From: Actinomycetes bacterium
GTDB taxonomy: Bacteria > Actinomycetota > Acidimicrobiia > Acidimicrobiales > RAAP-2
Assembly (NCBI GenBank): GCA_021790675.1
Contig: JAJYGN010000024.1
Location: 1 to 37,471, forward strand
DNA length: 37,471 nucleotides
Direction: 5' to 3'
The notes under the pieces are model-generated. The model saw nothing but the letters and a program-made list of their open reading frames with translations, ran no database searches and was not told the origin of the DNA. This document shows, piece after piece, positions 15,041 to 23,309 of this stretch. The translations under genes were made by a program, and so were the position numbers. The number at the start of each line of letters is the position of its first letter. The first letter of the stretch is position 1.

Positions 15041-16350
15041 TCCCCCGCTACGCGCCACGCGACGTGGCTGCGCTCTTTACCGACGAGCACCGCTTCGACA
15101 CGATGCTCGAGGTCGAGCTCTTGGCCGCCGAGGCCCTCGCCGAGGTCGGCGTGGTGCCTACCGGCGACGCCGTGGCCTTGCGTACGCGCCGCCCGGTCGT
15201 CGACGCCGAGTTCGTCGCCGACGTGGCCGCGCGCGAAGCGATCACCAACCACGACACCGCGGCCTTCGTCGACGTCGTCCAGGAGCGCATCGGCATGCCC
15301 GAAGGCGCCTGGATCCACTACGGCCTGACCTCGTCAGACGTGGTCGACACCGCGCTGTGCGCGACATTGACGCGCGCCACCGACCTCGCGATCGACGCCG
15401 CGCGCGAGCTGCGCGACGCCCTCAGCGCGCGCGCTTTAGAGACGATCGACTGGCCGATCACCGGACGCACCCACGGCATGCACGCCGAGCCGACCACCTA
15501 CGGCGCGAAGTTCGCCCTCTTCGCCCTCCAGGTCGAGCGCGACCGCGTGCGCTTAGAGGCCGCTCGAGAGGCCATCGCGGTCGGCAAGCTCTCGGGAGCC
15601 GTGGGAACGTACTCGAACATCGACCCCGCGGTCGAGGCGCTGGTCTGTCAGGCGCTGGGGCTCGCCCCGGTGCCCGCGACCCAGGTGATCGCCCGGGATC
15701 GACACGCGCAGGTCCTCTACGCCCTGGCCGCGCTCGGCACCTCGATCGAGGCCTTCGCCCTCGAGGTGCGCCACCTCTCGCGCAGCGAGGTGGTCGAGGC
15801 CGCCGAGCCCTTCGCCGCGGGCCAGAAGGGCTCCTCGGCGATGCCCCACAAGCGCAACCCGGTGCTCTCCGAGCGCCTCTGCGGGCTCGCGCGGGTGCTG
15901 CGCGGCTATCTCCAGGCGGGACTCGAGGACGTCGCGCTCTGGCACGAGCGCGACATCTCGCACTCGAGCGTCGAGCGCGTGATCCTGCCCGATGCGTTCG
16001 AGCTCGCCGTCTACATGGCGCGCGCCGCGCGCGGGCTCGCCGCCGGTCTCGTGCTCTACCCCGAGCGGGCCCTCGAGAACCTGACCGAGGGTTCCCTCGG
16101 TCTCGTCTTCTCCCAGTCGGTCCTCCTCGCGCTGGTGGATTCCGGACGAACGCGCGACGACGCCTACCGGCTGGTCCAGGCGGCCTCGCGCACCGCCATC
16201 GAGTCGCGGCGCAACTTCCGCGCGGTCCTCGCCGAGGATCCCTCGCTCGGGCTCTCCGAGGCCGACCTCGCGCGGATCTTCGATCCGGCGCGCCTGCTCG
16301 TGCATCGACAGCGCTTCGTCGAGGCCCTGACCTGGCTGGAGGAGTCGTGA
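15037..16350 (+). CDS. purB: Adenylosuccinate lyase
   Basis: A 437-residue member of the fumarase/aspartase superfamily that acts twice in purine synthesis, cleaving SAICAR and adenylosuccinate. The mobile signature loop is GSSAMPHKRNP. The active-site histidine segment is ITGRTHGMHAEPTTYG and HERDISHSSVERVILPDAF lies in the third conserved region. The N-terminus (IPRYAPRDVAALFTDEHRF) matches bacterial short-form enzymes. It works on the products of purC and purA, both in the same operon. Start and stop are both shared with neighbours through GTGA overlaps. Confidence 0.97.
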
Positions 16351-17228
16351 ACCTCGAGCCCTTCTACTCGGGCAAGGTTCGCGACCTCTACGACGTGGGC
16401 GAGGACATGATGCTCATGGTCGCCTCGGATCGCCTCAGCGCCTACGACGTCATCATGCGCGAGACGGTTCCCGAGAAGGGTCGCGTCCTCACGGGACTCA
16501 CGGACTTCTGGCTATCAGAGTTCTCCGACGTGCCCTCGGCACTGGTGAGCTGTGACCCGTCGGTGATCGACACACACGTCGCGGGGTTCGCCGCGCGCAG
16601 CGAGTGGCACGGCCGGACGATGCTGGTTAAGCGCGCGGCGATGCTGCCACTGGAGTGCATCGTGCGCGGGCGTCTCGCCGGACAGGCCTACGAGGAGTAT
16701 CGGGTCTCGGGCACCGTCCACCACATGGACGCCCCAGCCGGACTGCGCCTGACCGATCCCCTCCCCGCGCCGATGTTCACGCCCTCGACGAAGTCCGAGA
16801 GCGGTCACGACGTCAACATCGACCTCGCGGAGGCGGCCAACCTAGTGGGAGCGGAAATCCTCGCCGCGGCGAGTGAGATCTGCGTGGGGCTCTTTGGCCG
16901 CGCGGCCAGTCGCCTCGCGAGCGTGGGCTTGGTGCTTGCCGACACCAAGTTCGAGCTCGGCGTTCTCGACGGCCGACTGGTGGTCTGCGACGAGGTGATC
17001 ACCCCGGACTCGTCGCGAATCTGGCCCGCCGACCAGGTCGTTTCCGGCGAGGTGCCGCCGTCGTTCGATAAGCAGCCCTTTCGCGACTGGCTCGACGCGC
17101 TCGGCTGGGATCGCACCCCGCCGCCGCCCACGGTGCCGCTGGAGATCATCGCGATCACCAGCGCGCGCTACGTCGAGGCCTACGAGCGCGTGAGCGGTCG
17201 CTCGTTATCGGACTGGTACGGTGCGTAG
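16347..17228 (+). CDS. purC: SAICAR synthetase
   Basis: A 293-residue ATP-dependent ligase that joins CAIR and aspartate. It begins EPFYSGKVRDLYDVGEDM, with the ASDRLSAYDVIM motif next. The central VKRAAMLPLECIVRGRLAG and the aspartate-site region SKSESGHDVNIDLAEA follow, then LADTKFELGVLDG and DEVITPDSSRIWP. The size matches the longer actinobacterial/yeast type rather than the roughly 240-residue E. coli form. The same frame is open far upstream through purB, but the family N-terminus and the GTGA overlap at 16347 fix the start. The stop abuts purS. Confidence 0.96.
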   Translation: MNLEPFYSGKVRDLYDVGEDMMLMVASDRLSAYDVIMRETVPEKGRVLTGLTDFWLSEFSDVPSALVSCDPSVIDTHVAGFAARSEWHGRTMLVKRAAMLPLECIVRGRLAGQAYEEYRVSGTVHHMDAPAGLRLTDPLPAPMFTPSTKSESGHDVNIDLAEAANLVGAEILAAASEICVGLFGRAASRLASVGLVLADTKFELGVLDGRLVVCDEVITPDSSRIWPADQVVSGEVPPSFDKQPFRDWLDALGWDRTPPPPTVPLEIIAITSARYVEAYERVSGRSLSDWYGA

Positions 17229-17477
17229 GTGAACTACCCGATCATCGTCGACGTGACGTTGCGCGAGGGGATCGCCGATCCCGAGGGCGCGACCATCGAG
17301 CGGGCCCTGCCGGCCCTGGGATTCACCGGCGTCGCCCACGTGCGTACCGGCAAGACCTTCCGTTTCGGGGTCGAGGCCGGTAGCGAGTCGGCCGCCCTGG
17401 AGACCGCTCGCTCGCTCGCTGAGCGCCTATTGTCCAACCCCGTGATCGAACGGGCGGTCGCCCGACTCGAGGCCTGA
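17229..17477 (+). CDS. purS: FGAM synthase subunit PurS
   Basis: An 82-residue protein of the three-part PurSQL formylglycinamidine synthase. PurS bridges the glutaminase and synthase subunits and helps channel ammonia. The sequence shows the expected features: VDVTLREGIADPEGATIERALPALGF compressed into two strands and a helix, then the FRFGVEAG strand and a C-terminal helix (SLAERLLSNPVIERAV). The GTG directly follows the purC stop and the stop overlaps purQ as TGATG. Its presence means the small PurL form is used, as is seen at 19644. Confidence 0.94.
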   Translation: MNYPIIVDVTLREGIADPEGATIERALPALGFTGVAHVRTGKTFRFGVEAGSESAALETARSLAERLLSNPVIERAVARLEA

Positions 17478-18157
17478 TGCGCGTCGGCGTCGTCATCTTC
17501 CCGGGGTCCAACTGCGAGTACGACGCGGCCTCGGCGATGTCTGAGCTGGGCGCGACGACCGAGTTCGTCTGGCACACCGCGACCGACCTGTCGCACCTCG
17601 ACGGGGTCATCCTGCCCGGAGGCTTCGCCCACGGCGACTACCTGCGCCCGGGGGCCTTGGCGCGTTTCTCGCCCGTCATGGGCGCGCTCGCCGACTTCGC
17701 GAAGAAGGGCGGCGCGGTGCTCGGCATCTGCAACGGATTCCAGGTCCTCACCGAGGCCGGCCTGCTACCCGGCGCGCTGGTGAAGAACCGCGGCCTCACG
17801 TTCCTCTCGATGCCGACGACGCTGGTCGTGTCCTCGACGCGCTCTGTTCTCACCCGCGCGGCAACCGTCGGCCAGGAGCTCGTGATTCCCATCAACCACT
17901 TCTCGGGCGCCTACACCTGCGACGACGAGACCTACGCGGCCCTCGTCGAGAACGATCAGATCGTGCTGCGTTATCGAGACAATCCGAACGGCTCGCGCGA
18001 TGACATCGCGGGGATCTCGAACGTCGCGGGCAACGTGGTCGGTCTCATGCCCCACCCGGAACGGGCGATGTCGACCCTGCTCGGCAGCGCCGACGGTCGG
18101 GTTCTGCTGGAGGGGTTCGCGTCGGCGCTCGCCGACGGTGCGGCCTTCGTTCGTTAG
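17477..18157 (+). CDS. purQ: FGAM synthase glutaminase subunit PurQ
   Basis: A 226-residue class I glutamine amidotransferase giving ammonia to PurL. The nucleophile is C85 in GAVLGICNGFQVL, and the His-Glu pair of the triad is in LMPHPERAM near the C-terminus. The oxyanion and substrate strand VILPGGFAHGDYLRPGA is normal. The ATG overlaps the purS stop. It is the last gene of the first purine unit. A minus-strand HIT gene converges on it 34 bases away, with only a weak hairpin (GCCGA/TCGGC near 18177-18189) between. Confidence 0.97.
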   Translation: MRVGVVIFPGSNCEYDAASAMSELGATTEFVWHTATDLSHLDGVILPGGFAHGDYLRPGALARFSPVMGALADFAKKGGAVLGICNGFQVLTEAGLLPGALVKNRGLTFLSMPTTLVVSSTRSVLTRAATVGQELVIPINHFSGAYTCDDETYAALVENDQIVLRYRDNPNGSRDDIAGISNVAGNVVGLMPHPERAMSTLLGSADGRVLLEGFASALADGAAFVR

Positions 18158-18191
18158 AGGACTTCTCGGGCGAGGTCGCCGAGGCTCGGCT

Positions 18192-18629
18192 CTAGAGTTC
18201 CGAGGCGTCGCCGGCGGCGCGCAGAATACGAGACTGGGTCGCGGCCAGGACGTCGGTCGGTGCTCGATTGGTGCGCCAGGGCGGTGCCAGATCGTCGCGT
18301 TCCCATCTCGGCACCAGGTGCAGGTGGAAGTGAAAGACCGATTGCCAACCGGCCGCCTCGTTGGTCTGGATCATCGTCAGTCCATCAGGGCGCAACGCTG
18401 CCTTCAGCAGTCGCGCGACGTGGATCGCCGTCGAGAACAGGGAGTTCGAACTAGCGGGATCGATGTCGAAGAGGTTCCTCGAATGTTCACGTGGGACGAC
18501 CAGGGTGTGACCCTGCGCGGCCGGCGCCCGATCGAGAAAGGCGATTGAGGTGGCGTCTTCGTAGAGGAGGAGCGCCGGTTCATCGCCCCGCACGATTCGA
18601 CAGAAGGGGCAAGGGGGCTCTTCACTCAT
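18192..18629 (-). CDS. HIT-family nucleotide-binding protein
   Basis: A 145-residue histidine-triad protein. The HIT motif is H100-F-H102-L-H104-L-V, with H102 as the probable nucleophile, and the zinc-type pair CPFC sits at residues 7-10. Members hydrolyse or transfer nucleotide phosphoramidates or dinucleoside polyphosphates; the substrate is not predictable here. I chose the ATG at 18629 because it has GGTGGA six bases upstream and gives the family N-terminus SEEPPCPFCRIV. A GTG at 18668 would add 13 residues but would place the start within an inverted repeat. It lies antisense inside the purine cluster, between purQ and purL. Confidence 0.88.
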   Translation of the reverse strand: MSEEPPCPFCRIVRGDEPALLLYEDATSIAFLDRAPAAQGHTLVVPREHSRNLFDIDPASSNSLFSTAIHVARLLKAALRPDGLTMIQTNEAAGWQSVFHFHLHLVPRWERDDLAPPWRTNRAPTDVLAATQSRILRAAGDASEL

Positions 18630-18630
18630 C

Positions 18631-18668
18631 GTGTCCACCACGATAGGCAGACCGTGATCGTGGGACAC
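18631..18668. repeat. Imperfect inverted repeat before the HIT start
   Basis: Bases 18631-18644 pair with 18657-18668 over 12 base pairs with a 2-base bulge (18637-18638) and a 12-base loop. On the minus strand the 3' arm contains the GGTGGA ribosome site of the HIT gene, so the hairpin could hide it, or the site could bind a dimeric regulator. If the alternative GTG at 18668 were the real start, this would be coding. Confidence 0.4.
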
Positions 18669-18683
18669 GGACGCCCACGACGA

Positions 18684-18717
18684 GTTCGCGCCCCCGGGAT
18701 CTCCCGGGGGCGCGAAC
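18684..18717 (-). terminator. Hairpin terminator after the lysine-rich gene
   Basis: Two perfect 16-base arms, starting GTTCGCGCCCCC, flank a 2-base spacer. It begins 17 bases after the stop of the minus-strand gene at 18735 and ends before the HIT gene. There is no T-run. The sequence is almost pure G+C, typical of high-GC terminators. Confidence 0.7.
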
Positions 18718-18734
18718 GACGACTCGGTGGCAGA

Positions 18735-19175
18735 CTACGCGCGTGTGCGAGCGATGCCCGAGCGCTTCAGCACGTCGGCTGAGACGCCCAATTCGCGGAA
18801 TGCGCTGTAGCCAATTCCGTTGCGCTTGGCGTAGGTCTTGGCCACCTTGATGAATTCCTTCTCGAGGCTGGTCAGATCGACGCGCGTCGTGAGACGGTCG
18901 CGTTCGGTCGCCAGGTCGAAGCGCTTCTGGGTTAATTCAAGGCGTCGGATCGGCGCGGCGGTGACGATTTCCTTGTCAATGCGCGCGATTTGCATCGAGA
19001 TCGACTCGGGAGTCCGCTTGCGGCCACGGCGACCCTTTCCGGCAGCGATCGCGTCAAGATAGCGGCTTACGATCCTCGATTCGCTTCGTCCCTGCGCCAA
19101 TTTGGCCTTGTGGTCATCGCTCATCGTACGCTTCGCGACCTTCTTAACGGCGGGCTTCTTGGTGGCGGTGGCCAT
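18735..19175 (-). CDS. Lysine-rich conserved actinobacterial protein of unknown function
   Basis: A 146-residue basic protein. The first 20 residues are an Ala/Lys tail (MATATKKPAVKKVAKR) like those of histone-like proteins. A conserved block follows (MSDDHKAKLAQGRSESR, then GRRGRKRTPESI), then a helical segment (IDKEIVTAAPIRRLELTQKR) and a C-terminal block (KTYAKRNGIGYSAFRELGV, ending KRSGIARTRA). I recall close relatives as hypothetical proteins across actinobacteria. The GRKRTPES core and basic tail suggest nucleic-acid contact, but no known domain is recognised and the function is inference. The ATG at 19175 is set by GGAGA six bases upstream. A longer reading from 19259 lacks a ribosome site. 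It has its own terminator. Confidence 0.8.
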   Translation of the reverse strand: MATATKKPAVKKVAKRTMSDDHKAKLAQGRSESRIVSRYLDAIAAGKGRRGRKRTPESISMQIARIDKEIVTAAPIRRLELTQKRFDLATERDRLTTRVDLTSLEKEFIKVAKTYAKRNGIGYSAFRELGVSADVLKRSGIARTRA

Positions 19176-19643
19176 TAGGTTCTCCAGACTTCTAGGTTCG
19201 ATTCCAGTGTAGTGACTCACACAATACTCACGCCAGATTGTGAATTCGTTAAGACTCAAATCAATTTAGACAACTTGCGTAGAACGGCGTTCCGTGGACT
19301 CCAACGATTTCGCGAGGCCATATGAGATATCAGAAATATCAAAACTGAATATGGTTACTCTCCGGAGCCTCTAGTTCAGAGTCGTCACCACTCCCGAGCT
19401 AAAACTCTGAGGTTTTGTTGTGTTTCGGCAAACAAATTTTCCTAGCAAAATGCCGGAGCGTGTCCTGCGTGCTTGAGAGTCAAGCGATAGTGCGAACAAA
19501 AACGTCCGTGCGATCACGGAAATTACGCATGTAGCAATTAAGGAGATCCGGTGAAGAGCAAATTCCACGGATTCCCTTGGCGTTATTGGACTTTGGCCCT
19601 TCACCTCGATGGTGAGATCCAGGGCGGCCGGTAGTTTGGTGGG
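19176..19643. other. AT-rich spacer and purL leader
   Basis: A 468-base gap between divergent genes, visibly richer in A+T than anything else in the window. It holds small structured elements: arms TCAGAGT (19376-19382) and ACTCTGA (19404-19410), GCTTGA-GAG-TCAAGC (19471-19485) and TCCGTG-CGAT-CACGGA (19505-19520). It also contains a short reading frame at 19551-19634. I see no match to the conserved cores of known purine-sensing RNAs such as the ZTP or guanine riboswitches. Promoters for both flanking genes must lie here, but none stands out. Confidence 0.5.
19551..19634 (+). CDS. Possible 27-codon leader peptide before purL
   Basis: A GTG at 19551 follows a perfect AAGGAG (19540-19545) at five bases. 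It opens a 27-codon frame ending TAG at 19632-19634, nine bases before the purL GTG and in the same frame as purL. The peptide begins MKSKFHGFPWRYW and has two tryptophans and two histidines but no run of one amino acid that would suggest classical attenuation. The purL start itself has only a weak GGTGGG, so ribosomes ending on this frame could re-initiate there. A chance frame cannot be excluded. Confidence 0.4.
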   Translation: MKSKFHGFPWRYWTLALHLDGEIQGGR

Positions 19644-21911
19644 GTGACTTCTGACTTGCACCGGTCGCTCGGTCTGACCGACGACGAATTCGCCGAGATC
19701 TGCCGAGTGCTCGAGCGCGAGCCCAATCACCTCGAGCTCGCCCTCTACGCGGTCATGTGGAGCGAGCACTGCTCGTATAAGTCCTCGCGGCTGCACCTGC
19801 GCCGCCTGCCCACCGCGGGCGAGCACGTCCTGGTGGGCCCGGGCGAGAACGCCGGCGTCATCGACGCCGGCGACGGGATCGCGGTGGCCATTCGCATCGA
19901 GAGCCACAATCACCCTTCGGCGATCGAGCCCTACCAGGGCGCGGCGACCGGGGTCGGGGGCATCTTGCGCGACGTCTTCACCATGGGCGCGCGCCCGCTC
20001 GCGGTGATGGATCCTCTCTTCTTCGGCGACCTCGACAGCGCCCGCCAGCGCTGGCTGGTCGAGGGCGTCGTCTCGGGCATCTCGGGATACGGCAACTCGG
20101 TGGGCGTTCCCACCATCGGCGGCGAGCTGACCTTCGACGAGCGCTACGCGGGCAACCCGCTGGTGAACGTGCTGTGTTGTGGCGCGCTGCCGCGCGAGCG
20201 CCTGGTGCTCGGCGTCGCTTCGGGACTCGGCAACCTCGCCGTCTTGTTGGGATCTTCCACGGGGCGCGACGGGATCGGCGGCGTCTCGGTGCTCGCCTCG
20301 GCGGGGTTCTCCGACGAAGGAGCCGATGACGCGAAGAGGCCCAGTGTGCAGGTGGGCGACCCTTACGAGGAGAAGCGCCTCATCGAAGCCTGCCTCGAGC
20401 TGCTCGACTCGGGACTCGTCGTCGGCATCCAGGACCTCGGCGGCGCGGGACTGGTCTGTGCGACGAGTGAGACGGCCGCGCGCGGCGGCGTCGGCATGGA
20501 CGTCGACGTGACCGCGGTGCCCTTGCGCGAGCTCGGCATGGAGCCGTTCGAAGTCATGACCTCCGAGAGCCAGGAGCGCATGCTCGCCATCATCACTCCC
20601 GAGAACTGGGAGGCGGTCGCCGCACTGTGCGCGAAGTGGGAGGTGCGCGCCACCATCGTGGGTAAGGTCACCGCGCCCGAGGTCGACGAGCACAGCCGCG
20701 AGGTGGGACTGCTGCGCGTGCGCGACGGCTTCGACGGCGAGGTCCTCGCCAGCGTGCCGGCTAAGTCTCTCGCCGACGAAGCCCCCCTCTACGACCGCGC
20801 GCGAGAACGTCCGGCCGGACTTGACGCCGTCCTCGCCGACGATCCCACGAACGACGAGTCCCTGGAAGGCGCGGCCGATGACCTGCTCGCGATGCTGGTG
20901 GACCCGTCCTGGGTCTATCGCCAGTACGACTCGCAGCTCTTCCTCAACACGGTCGTCGGTCCAGGCCGCGACGCCGCGCTGTTGCGCCTCGCGGGCCCGG
21001 GCCTTCCCGCCTCGCAGCGCGGCATCGCGCTCTCGACTGACTCGAACCCCCACTGGTGCGCGCTCGACCCGCGCCTGGGAACGGCTCTCACCGTCGCCGA
21101 GAGCGTGGCGAACCTCGCCTGCGTCGGCGCCACGGCCAAGGCCGTCGTGAACTGTCTCAACTTCGGCAACCCCGAGCACCCCGAGGTGATGTGGCAGCTC
21201 TCCGAGTCGATCGACGGCATGGCTCAGGCCTGCAACGATCTGCACCTGCCCGTGGTCGGCGGCAACGTCTCTCTCTACAACGAGAGCGCTGGCCTGGACA
21301 TCTTCCCGACGCCGGTCGTCGGATTGCTCGGCGTCGTCGACTCGCTGGTGGCCCCGCCGCCGGGCTGGAACTGGCGCGACGGTGACACGGTGGTGCTGGT
21401 GGGCACGCGCACCGCCCAGGGCGAGCACGACTTTCCCTTGGCCGGCAGCCGCTGGGCGGTCGCACGCGGACGCCGCGGGGGACGCCTCGCGCCCTTTGAT
21501 GCGGCGGACTTCGCCGCCACGACCGCCTTCGTCGCGGGCGAGGTGGCGGCGGTCTGTGCCGGCCGGGCCAGCGACGTCACCGCGGTGCACGACGTGGCCG
21601 GCGGCGGCCTCGGCGGCGCGCTGGGCGAGATGGTGGCGGCGACCGGGCTCGGCGTTAGCGCGCAGCTGGCCGCCCCCGGCGAGCTCTTCAGCGAGTTCCC
21701 CGGTCGCTTCGTGCTCGCGAGTAGCGACCCCGCGGCGCTGCTCGCGCGGGCTGCGGCCGCCGGCGTCGACGCGGTCGCGCTGGGCGTGGTGGGCGGCGAG
21801 GAGTTGGTCCTTGGCAACGTGCGCCTGGCGGTTGCGGCGATTCGCCACGCCTACACCCATGCGCTGCCCGACGCGCTCGCGCTGCGCGAGTGGACCGCGC
21901 CAGTCCTCTAG
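19644..21911 (+). CDS. purL: FGAM synthase subunit PurL (small form)
   Basis: A 755-residue ATP-dependent synthase subunit converting FGAR to FGAM with ammonia from PurQ. Motifs appear in order: YAVMWSEHCSYKSSR at about residue 31, ESHNHPSAIEPYQGAATG with the catalytic histidine, then TVGGELTFDERY-like sequence as TIGGELTFDERY. The second half repeats the fold (NCLNFGNPEHPEVMW, VVGGNVSLYNESAG, HDVAGGGLGGALGEM). Size is that of the small PurL that needs PurS and PurQ, both at 17229-18157. The GTG start gives the family N-terminus SDLHRSLGLTDDEF. Its ribosome site is weak, and a short in-frame peptide precedes it. It is split from purSQ by two minus-strand genes. Confidence 0.97.
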   Translation: MTSDLHRSLGLTDDEFAEICRVLEREPNHLELALYAVMWSEHCSYKSSRLHLRRLPTAGEHVLVGPGENAGVIDAGDGIAVAIRIESHNHPSAIEPYQGAATGVGGILRDVFTMGARPLAVMDPLFFGDLDSARQRWLVEGVVSGISGYGNSVGVPTIGGELTFDERYAGNPLVNVLCCGALPRERLVLGVASGLGNLAVLLGSSTGRDGIGGVSVLASAGFSDEGADDAKRPSVQVGDPYEEKRLIEACLELLDSGLVVGIQDLGGAGLVCATSETAARGGVGMDVDVTAVPLRELGMEPFEVMTSESQERMLAIITPENWEAVAALCAKWEVRATIVGKVTAPEVDEHSREVGLLRVRDGFDGEVLASVPAKSLADEAPLYDRARERPAGLDAVLADDPTNDESLEGAADDLLAMLVDPSWVYRQYDSQLFLNTVVGPGRDAALLRLAGPGLPASQRGIALSTDSNPHWCALDPRLGTALTVAESVANLACVGATAKAVVNCLNFGNPEHPEVMWQLSESIDGMAQACNDLHLPVVGGNVSLYNESAGLDIFPTPVVGLLGVVDSLVAPPPGWNWRDGDTVVLVGTRTAQGEHDFPLAGSRWAVARGRRGGRLAPFDAADFAATTAFVAGEVAAVCAGRASDVTAVHDVAGGGLGGALGEMVAATGLGVSAQLAAPGELFSEFPGRFVLASSDPAALLARAAAAGVDAVALGVVGGEELVLGNVRLAVAAIRHAYTHALPDALALREWTAPVL

Positions 21912-22021
21912 GGCACGTCGGCGGTTCCCGGCGATACCATCACAACACGGCTCCGGTTCGACGAGTGCCACGGCCAACGACGACCGCGACAGTCGTCCCC
22001 CGAACTCGACGAGGAGGGTGT

Positions 22022-22297
22022 ATGGCACTATTCGACAAGGTGAAGACGCAGGCCGCGGGGCTGGCCCAGAAGGCCCAGGAGGCGGGCAAGGCGGGTCAGG
22101 CCAAGCTCGACGAGGTCCAGGCGCGACGCAAGAACGACGCGAACCTGCGCGAGCTCGGTGCGGCGTACTTCGCGACGCGCCAGGGGCGCGCCGACGCGGA
22201 CACCGCAACGACGATCGAGCGACTGATCGGTGAGATCGCGGCCTACGAGGCCGACGGCGGCAGCTCCTCGCCGAGCGACGACCCCGAGGAGGGTTAG
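22022..22297 (+). CDS. Small helical conserved protein of the purine cluster
   Basis: A 91-residue, almost entirely helical, charged protein. The amphipathic N-terminus MALFDKVKTQAAGLAQKAQE is followed by GKAGQAKLDEVQARRKN. A second helical part (NLRELGAAYFATRQG, then TATTIERLIGEIAAYE) precedes an acidic Ser/Asp tail. No catalytic motif is visible. I recall similar short proteins beside purL or purF in other actinobacteria, which would make it a conserved accessory protein of unknown role. The ATG at 22022 is chosen because GAGGAG (22011-22016) precedes it; the frame is open earlier but untypical. The stop shares TTAG (22294-22297) with the converging PHP gene. Confidence 0.75.
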   Translation: MALFDKVKTQAAGLAQKAQEAGKAGQAKLDEVQARRKNDANLRELGAAYFATRQGRADADTATTIERLIGEIAAYEADGGSSSPSDDPEEG

Positions 22298-23223
22298 TTC
22301 GCGACCGCCGCGCGCATCTCGTCGAGGATCTCGTCGGGCACGTAGAGGTCCCCGTACTGGCCTAGACCCAAGGAGACGTGCTCCTTGTAGGTGCCGTGGT
22401 AGTCCGAGCCCCCGGTGGGGATGAGGCCGGCGTCGCGCGCGAGCTTGACCATCAACGCCCTCGTGCGCGAGGAAGTGCCGCCGTAGTAGGCCTCGATGCC
22501 GTGCACGCCGCGCTCGCGCAGCGAGGCGAGGATGCGCGGCATCGTGGTCGCCACCTCCGTGTCGTCGAGCCGGTCCAGGTAGTTCACCAGCGGGTGCGCG
22601 ACCGAGAAGAAGACCCGAGCGCCGCGCGCGGACTCGATGAACTCCTCTAGGGGCATCGACGTCTTGGGCACGTAGGAGCGCCCCTCGCTGCCGAGCCAGT
22701 CGGTGAAGACGCGTCGCCAGTTCTCGTCGGTGTGCGCGCCGACGATCTCGGGGTGCAGGTCGAACATGGCCTGGGCGAAGTGGGGCCGTCCGATCGAGTG
22801 GATGGAGCGGGCCAGGCCCGTCAGATACCCGATGGTGAGCCTCTCGAAGCCGAACTGGCGCAGCTGGGCGATGAGAAGGGTGTTGCGCACGTCGCGGTCG
22901 TGGCGCAGGGCGGCCAGCTTTACCTGAAGGGGGTGGTCGTGGGACAGGGGCACGAAGTAGGCCAGGACGTGGATGTTGCGCGGGCCGACCGAGCCGTCGC
23001 GCTGGACCTTGGGGAAGTAGTTGTCGCGTAAGGAGACCTCGACGCCGGTCACGTACTCGAGGTCGTAGCGCGCACAGGCCGCCGCCATCTCGGCGTGGCT
23101 CGCCGTCGTGTCGTGGTCGGTCAGAGCGATCGCCGAGAGACCTACCCGCTTGGCCGCCCGGGCGAGCTCGGCCGGGGTGTCCGATCCGTCGGAGAACGAC
23201 GAGTGGGTATGGAGATCAAGCAT
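22294..23223 (-). CDS. PHP-domain metal-dependent phosphoesterase
   Basis: A 309-residue enzyme of the polymerase-and-histidinol-phosphatase superfamily. The metal ligands are visible: H5 and H7 in LDLHTHSSFSDGS, D36 and H37 in ALTDHDTT, E in GVEVSL, a further His in VFFSVAHPL, and the C-terminal GGSDYHGTYK. The arrangement resembles the YciV/TrpH group, which includes RNase AM (5'-3' exonuclease and 3',5'-bisnucleotide phosphatase). The exact substrate is inference. It is transcribed against the purine genes, between purL and purF. Its start is close to the purF promoter region. Confidence 0.87.
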   Translation of the reverse strand: MLDLHTHSSFSDGSDTPAELARAAKRVGLSAIALTDHDTTASHAEMAAACARYDLEYVTGVEVSLRDNYFPKVQRDGSVGPRNIHVLAYFVPLSHDHPLQVKLAALRHDRDVRNTLLIAQLRQFGFERLTIGYLTGLARSIHSIGRPHFAQAMFDLHPEIVGAHTDENWRRVFTDWLGSEGRSYVPKTSMPLEEFIESARGARVFFSVAHPLVNYLDRLDDTEVATTMPRILASLRERGVHGIEAYYGGTSSRTRALMVKLARDAGLIPTGGSDYHGTYKEHVSLGLGQYGDLYVPDEILDEMRAAVAN

Positions 23224-23294
23224 CCATGAAGAGTAGTAAGCCGCGAAGGGCCCGCGGGTCTGGAAGACTGGGCCGGTGCCACGCCCCGCACCCG

Positions 23295-23300
23295 TAGAGT
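23295..23300 (+). promoter_or_regulatory. Candidate -10 box for purF
   Basis: TAGAGT fits TAnnnT and lies nine bases before the purF ATG, which would give a nearly leaderless transcript. AGAGG at 23301-23305 could alternatively be a ribosome site, in which case transcription starts further upstream. No -35 is recognisable. Confidence 0.3.
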
Positions 23301-23309
23301 AGAGGTCGC

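Noticed and set aside
15357..16346. In-frame upstream extension of purC through purB
   Set aside because: The purC family N-terminus starts at the GTG at 16347. The upstream part is the shifted frame of purB with Arg-rich nonsense sequence.
19176..19643. A known purine or ZTP riboswitch before purL
   Set aside because: I looked for the conserved ZTP (pfl) and purine-aptamer cores and found neither. Only generic small hairpins are present.
19371..22208. A 945-codon open frame on the minus strand
   Set aside because: It lies antisense to purL, is rich in Arg/His/Gly from complementary codons, shows no domain and has no ribosome site. PurL is unambiguous on the plus strand.
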